Below are positions 58,362 through 64,000 of a stretch of DNA of 64,000 nucleotides, one piece after another. Source of the DNA: Pristionchus mayeri (Eukaryota; Nematoda; Chromadorea; Rhabditida; Neodiplogasteridae); assembly GCA_036245805.1 (NCBI GenBank), contig BTRK01000006.1, positions 49,841,257 through 49,905,256 of the forward strand, in the 5' to 3' direction. Within the stretch, counting starts at the first letter, position 1. Each line of letters opens with the position of its first letter. The translations under genes were made by a program, and so were the position numbers. The notes beneath the pieces are model-generated. The model was not told the origin of the DNA. It did no database searches and saw only the letters and a list, made by a program, of their open reading frames with translations.

Positions 58362-58892
58362 AGCATCCCGTGTAATATGATGATACTACGAGTAAAAATG
58401 AATGACCATCTGTTCTAATCATATGTTCTGGTAAAATGCAATTCATATCGTATTGCTGAAAATCGTTGCAGTTCAGACGAATTTTGACATCTGTTCAACC
58501 CTAATCATCCCGGAGAACTTCTTGGCCGGTACCTCTAAAGTACTCCCACAACATATTTTCATTCCGAATGGGAACCGCTACTATAGTCAACGACTTGACC
58601 TTTACGCTCAAACAGAAACGAGCGCGGTTTAAGAGATATGATGCCGGCAAAATATACAGTTGAAACCAACCCACGAGTTTCACTCTCAAGTTGATCGGCA
58701 AACGTCCAGACCTTTTTTCAAATAGGTTTCCACTTCACCATCAGGTGGCTTTCCGAACTGAAGACGTTCTACTCTATTCAGGAACGCTTCATCACGTTAT
58801 GTTTGGAGCAGCAAAAAACTGGCATAGTTGACTAGTCAGAGCGCAAATAAATACGCCCGTTCGCCCCCTCATTGAAACAGTTTCCCGCTACG
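58362..58892. other. Spacer between the two M13 genes
   Basis: About 530 bp holding the 3' end of gene 1 and the promoter of gene 2. No other coding signal. Confidence 0.6.
58830..58839. promoter_or_regulatory. TGACTAGTCA palindrome upstream of M13 gene 2
   Basis: Same palindrome as upstream of gene 1, 63 bases before the ATG at 58893. CATTGAAAC again lies between it and the start. An AAATAAATA stretch follows the palindrome. Confidence 0.5.
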
Positions 58893-61800
58893 ATGATATT
58901 GCTTCTGATGCTTTCGTCGTTCTCGATGACCCAAGCCGAGGACTTCATCACCCACCACGTCTATACGTATCTGAATCAGTCCGTGGCTCCGTGCGACAAC
59001 TTCTATCGGCATGTCTGCCCCTCGAACATGCTGCAGAACAACACGGTGATGACCAAATCCTCGGACTACTACAAGATGTCGGCCAAGGAGTTGCAATCGA
59101 GGAGTATGAACAACCCAATCATGGTAAGGAACTCTATTACGTGACAGTAGTATCTCGCCCTTCATAGTGAGAATTTGAGATAGCGCTGATGGTGCATCTG
59201 ACAGTCACAGTATGTTTTCGGGATTCAAAAGCTGTCTGTATGCTTCAAGCATGCATGCACTGTTCCACGATGTGAAATATACTTTCAGAATGACATCGCC
59301 GAGGCTCGAGCCGATCTCAATTGCACCTTCGACGCTGACGTCTACTCGAATTCGCTCCAGGAGAGCCGAGTTCGAAAGTCTCACTTTCCTTCCGAGAACG
59401 AAAATGAGGAAGTGACAACTAATTGCGCGTGTCTCTCGCAGATGCGCGTCCGATTTCAATTGCTACGAGTTCCTATGCTTCTTCGACGAGTTCCTATACT
59501 TCTTCAAGTTGTACAATAAGACCAAGGAATATGTGGGTTTCAGAAGTCCACGTTCACTTTTGCACGAAAATTAGTCCAGAGTTTGAGAAACCGAGCTTCT
59601 TGTTTCCGTATACACTCTCTCCTCTCAATGTGTTCAGAGAGGTGACAGAATGAAGATTTCGCCCAATTTAGGACTCTAGAGTGCATGTTTTTGTTTAGCA
59701 CGGAGTGCACTCTGCAGAGATAAAGTAGGCCTATTCAGGTGGACGACAGTCTGAAGTACTACTCGCTCAATGGCAACAAGAGGAATCGAAACATCCAACA
59801 ATCGCTGCGAGCGATCTCAAAAATGGTTGAATTGCTCTATCAAAACAGCGAGTACAATAGGACGAAGACATTCAATGTGAGCTTTCGGGACATTTTTTTC
59901 ACGAATAGAGGTCGAGATCTGAAATCACGGTTTCTTTATTTTGTAGACTTAGTTCAACAGACGAGACAGTGTAAATAAAGAAGGGATGATGACCGGAATT
60001 CCGAGCTTTTTTAGGAGACCGTGAACACTTACGAGGTGCTGAAGGACCGTTTGTTCCTGATGGAGGTCTGGAACCAGAACGACACCACGAACCACGTCGG
60101 CGTGGACAAAGTGTGCTCGCTCTCGAAGCAGATGAGGGACATCATCAACAAGACTCTCCAGGTATACATTAGCAGCTCTAGTTCGACCAAGGGTCATCTC
60201 AATTTATCCAATCCCTCATAATTTGACAGGGCGAGAGAGCGTAGAATCAATAGCCAGGCACAACTCTTGCAGAGCGCCGCAACGACTAATTGCGAATTTC
60301 GTACATTAAATTGACGATATTCCTATTTTCAGGATAGTCCGTGGATACGCCACGTGAACCAGTTCGGTTTTACCGTCCTCGGGCAGTACATGCAGATCCT
60401 CGACGATCTCGTCGTCTACACGGACTTCGACAGTCTCGACACAAATCTGACGACGATGAGGACCATCAACCACAACATCACCACCCGATATTTCGAGCAC
60501 ATTCCGAGGTTTTATTTTTGTGGGCTTACGCATTTCTTTAGATTGTTTTCGTTCTGGACTTGACTAAGCCACCTAGTGAACGTGTATTTCAGGATTTAAT
60601 GAATGTTCTCACAGAAAAGGGAAAATAACAGGGAAGTTCATGGCATAGTATGCGAGGTGTTGTGTTTCATTTATAGAAAAATAACGTGTTTTTTCCAACT
60701 CTAATAGTGTTTTTGCTGAAAAAAGGAAGCAAACAGGGAAGTTCGTGGTGAGTGAGGGGTGTTGTATTTCACAGTAGGGACGGCTTCACAATCAACGCCT
60801 TTCCTCATTCTGCGTACTCTCTCGCCCGTTAGACTGGCGAGAGAGCATGCAGAATGGAGAGGGTCGTGAGAGGGTCCCATACACTTCAGATCACGCTATA
60901 ATTTCAGAATTTATTGAATGTCTTCCCACAAAAGAAAGCAAAACATCAGTGTTATCGCAGGGCAAGCGAGGTGTTGTATTTCACAGGCGAACAGGATGCG
61001 CGTGGTTTGACGTCGTGCACTCATTCAACACCACTGAAATCCAACTCGAGGAGAAGTACAAAGCGTACGAGGTGAGTGGTGGAACAAACTACAGGCAAAC
61101 TACACGAAATAGGAAGCGACACCAACATCTTCTCAATGAGGCTGCCAAAGGTCTCAATTGTTGACGCTACCGGATTGTGCTCTTTGGCTAACTGGCGCAA
61201 TAGCATGCATCATGATGAGATTTAACAATGTCACTAATATGCGCAATGCAGGACATGATGAACTACTATCGAGTGCAGATGTCCTTCGCTTACAATGCGT
61301 TCAACTTCATCGAGGCTTACAAGGTACCCCATGCCGGCACCCTTCTCCTCGACCTCGCTCAAAACTGATATACTCCATGATCTAACCTAAACATGATCAA
61401 ATATTAGATTAATTATTGAAGGTCGCTATGCTCGGCGCCACCTTCTATCCCATCCACGAGAACTCGACCGAATCGACCTGGGTTTGTCGTGCAAACACTC
61501 AATTTTGACATTCATAATCAACTTTATTCAGATCGGCGTGCTCGCTCACATAATCGGACACGAAATCTATCATTCATTCGTTCGAGAAGAACTCCAGAAT
61601 CGAAGCGTTGAATACAAGAGCGAAGTCGAATGCCTCCAGCAGCACTACAATCAGAGTTGCCAGTTGTTCGCTGAGGTAAATGAGGTGTATTCGATGAAAA
61701 TTGAAGGGGGTGTATTCGATAAAAATTGAACGGAAAAATCAACTTCATTTAGATATTAGGTCGATATTTTGCCGTTGAATTCACTCGGGCGTTTGACTGT

Positions 61801-62791
61801 CAACCCGAAATAACCGTAAAATCCGGCATAAAAGCGGAAGTGGTAAGCTAATATTGCGTTCAGACCGAGTGCAACAGCGGCAACAAGACGCTCTCGGAGG
61901 ACGGATCTGATGTGGAGGGATTCCGAGCTGCCTATGCACTGCTGAAGAAGCAATTCACTCCTGAGAAACTCAAGGTGAGGCGCTCACTATCCGTGTACGC
62001 CTCGGCGTTTCATGCATTGGAAGCATCATCCTAAGCAATTTTAAGTAGCTATTTCAATTTCTGTTCAGGAATTCGAGTATCCGGATCTGAAGATCACCCG
62101 AGAGCAGAACTTCTTCTACTCAACAGCCATCAGATCCTGCGCTGACCTGTCGCAGGGGGTAAGCAAATTGGCGATTTTGACATCACCACTACTCCTCCCG
62201 CGAGCCCAGTCTCGAAGACGGGGTGTATTTCCTTTATCTTTACTTTTTGCCGCTGCTCCTCACTAGTCTGTTTGTGCTCTCTCGTCCAGTCTCTCAGTGT
62301 AAATCGAAATCTCTAAGCCTGCCTGTCTTTATAATAGTACTCATATTGCCTTCCATAGGTATACAATGAGCACTCGCCGGACAATATCCGCGTGAACGGG
62401 CTCTTCTCGAAAATACCCGAATTCGCTCGGGCGTTCGGCTGCCAACCCGACGACACTCTCTACGCAGAAGAGGTGAGTGGAGTGTAGAGAGTAGAGTTCG
62501 GGAAACGACACTATGGTATCTTCCTTCTACATGTCTCCTATGCAAGAGACACAATCCCGAACGTTGAGTTGAGAAGCACGTGCTATAGATCTACACATCG
62601 GATATTTTTTTCATGAATTCTTTCATGAAAGCTTCCGATAATTTCAGGACGCCGTGTGCTATCTGTTCGGAAAGAAGTCTGGCAAGAGGGTAGAAGCGAA
62701 CAAGAAGAACAATAGCACGACTGGCACAACGGGCACTGTCCGGAGCTTTGAAGGGCCAGATGAAGGGGCCCAATTGCTGAATGGCGAGTAA
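58893..62791 (+). CDS. Secreted M13 (neprilysin-like) zinc metallopeptidase 2
   Basis: Tandem paralogue of gene 1. Signal peptide (MILLLMLSSFSMTQA), then CDNFYRHVC. Fourteen exons: 58893-59123, 59289-59377, 59442-59532, 59739-59876, 60015-60161, 60333-60508, 60987-61071, 61252-61323, 61422-61481, 61532-61675, 61864-61974, 62069-62158, 62359-62472, 62648-62791 (TAA), 563 residues, phases consistent. Zinc motif HEIYH (codons 61559-61573), third ligand in SEDGSD, active-site His in EHSPDNIRV, all intact. Compared with gene 1, the exon around the NAFNF motif is split by an extra intron (61324-61421), and exon 59442-59532 contains a 21-bp tandem duplication adding seven residues (EFLxFFD twice). 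The donor at 59378 is non-homologous to gene 1 and adds three residues. The tail is Asn/Thr-rich. Confidence 0.88.
60806..60856. repeat. Short hairpin repeat, member 1
   Basis: CATTCTGC...CTCTCTCGCC, then its complement after a 10-base loop. Lies in an intron of M13 gene 2. Confidence 0.75.
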
Positions 62792-62806
62792 ACCGCCGGA
62801 GCAATG

Positions 62807-62884
62807 GTCTGACTCTCCTCATATTACACACTCTCTCACCGGTTAGAGAAAGCGAGATTTCATGCAATTTGGAGAGAGTCAGAC
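62807..62884. repeat. Short hairpin repeat, member 2
   Basis: GTCTGACTCTCC on the left and its complement on the right, with inner CTCTCTCACCGG and an imperfect partner. Sits about 15 bases after the stop of M13 gene 2, so it would be in its 3' UTR. Confidence 0.7.
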
Positions 62885-63835
62885 GAATACTCCGCCGCCC
62901 CCGCCCTGCAAATGTGTGACCCCCAAGTATAAACAAATGTGACGATTGTTTACTGTGAACGGTGACTTTTCCTGCTTTTTTTGCGTGCTCCGAACGCAAA
63001 ATACAGCTAATCTCTGCAGGAATCGCGTTCGGTTCGTTTAAATTGCCACATTTCGCGCCGGTTTCCTCCCACGTTAATTAGCCTAGTGCGAGCGGGGTTT
63101 GATGCACAATAGCGTGAAGGTCTAGAGGACTTATGATCACCCGCCTTTGGATTTCGTCACGTCAAGACTCAATTTGTGCCCAATTTGATTCCCATTTTCT
63201 TTCAGAATGTCCTCATTTCAGCTCTTCCTTCCACTTTCTTGCTATGTTTTCGCCCGTCAAGGCGTTCCCCTTCCTTAGCGGGGATATGAGTCTCCATTAT
63301 TCAAAACAGGTGGAGGAAGAAGAGGGTGGGGGACGAGATGGCCGTCCGAAAGTGGAAATGAAATGGAGAGGCACGCTTTCACTCTTTTCATCCCTCCTAT
63401 GACTGATTCTCTCACGTCTCCTCTCTCTCCGCCTCCCCTCCCATCCCCTTCCTCTTCCTCTCGCACAATTTCAAATCTGTGTACGCCAGTGATCATCTCT
63501 CATCACTAGAGTTCCAGCTACGATACCACGTCCTCGTTTTCTACACACTCTCATTTTCGACTTTTCCACTGAGTGTGCAGAAGGATGATACGATGCCCGA
63601 TTTTTGAACTATGTTCGTCATCTAGTCTCGCAATCCCAGCGTTATCAGCAATGTTTTGATTCCATCTTTTCCATTTACAGCCTTCTTAGTGCGTAGATCT
63701 GTCGTCCTTATCGACTCTTATCATCCTCTGACCTCCATGCTCTATGCTCCATGCTCCATGCTCTAGCGTCTGACCGTCCCGAGAACGAGCCTAATCCGGA
63801 CATTTGCCGCTAGAGTTCGAGAAACAATGTTACAA

Positions 63836-63898
63836 TCTCACCATTCGATGCATTCTTTCACCACTCGTCCTGTCGAGAGAGCATTTAGAATGGCGAGA
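63836..63898. repeat. Short hairpin repeat, member 3
   Basis: Imperfect inverted repeat with ends TCTCACCATTC and GAATGGCGAGA. Inner GAGAGAGCAT is shared with member 1. Confidence 0.6.
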
Positions 63899-64000
63899 CG
63901 ATTCGCCGAATTGAGAATGCAATCCCAGAAATTTGACTCGCGCGAATCTCATACTTCCCCGCTTCTCGTTGTGCTGTACTTTTTGTGCCTCCGCCCTGCC

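Larger units (their letters stand above)
62792..64000. other. Right-hand flank without a recognised gene
   Basis: Apart from two hairpin repeats, no exon with family support was seen. Short pyrimidine-rich stretches (63400-63470) give spurious open frames. Confidence 0.5.

Overview
This is a nematode genomic window, most likely from a clade V (rhabditid or diplogastrid) worm. The evidence is many small exons (about 60-200 bp) with GT-AG introns and short pyrimidine-AG acceptors, a nematode-specific STR-type chemoreceptor, a CCA-1-like T-type calcium channel, and nematode-type mariner, BEL/Pao and foldback elements. A species name cannot be given from sequence alone. Gene models were traced by eye from open frame, splice sites and family motifs, and exon phases were checked by arithmetic.

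Layout. (1) 1-5.5 kb: upstream DNA with a long CT microsatellite and one uncertain 5' exon. (2) 5.5-21.5 kb, + strand: a complete voltage-gated T-type (CaV3) calcium channel alpha1 gene of about 45 exons, pore signature E-E-D-D, with two mutually exclusive exons for the domain II pore turret. Its introns carry a MITE, a 0.5 kb foldback element and a dead mariner. (3) 22.2-24.7 kb, + strand: a decayed M13 (neprilysin-like) gene whose zinc motif is broken. (4) 25.8-28.7 kb, + strand: an intact STR-family seven-transmembrane chemoreceptor. (5) 30.1-38.6 kb and 47.3-50.9 kb: a nest of genes and pseudogenes on both strands for a secreted modular protein built from alternating A and B exons. I do not recognise this family. 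At least two copies look intact (30155-32138 on -, 33838-35300 on +). The rest are broken and are arranged as a large inverted duplication (about 37.06-38.59 kb against 48.78-50.60 kb). (6) 38.6-47.3 kb: a mariner-like element inserted at the TA of the TATA box of one copy, itself carrying a 7.8 kb BEL/Pao retrotransposon with near-identical LTRs. (7) 52.0-62.8 kb, + strand: two tandem secreted M13 metallopeptidase genes with intact active sites. The first has a 3.3 kb terminal-inverted-repeat element in an intron, and this element carries a stop-containing exon of ribosomal protein eS25 and other exon-like pieces. (8) 62.8-64 kb: no gene seen.

The M13 genes and the A/B-module genes are both secreted, duplicated and interleaved: M13 exon fragments lie among the A/B copies at 32.7, 48.4 and 51.7 kb. 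The A/B copies share a promoter block with an octamer-like ATGCAAAT and a TATA box, and the two intact M13 genes share a TGACTAGTCA palindrome at nearly the same distance from the start codon. The right two thirds of the window therefore looks like a fast-evolving secreted-protein cluster beside a conserved channel gene. A functional link between the two families is inference only.
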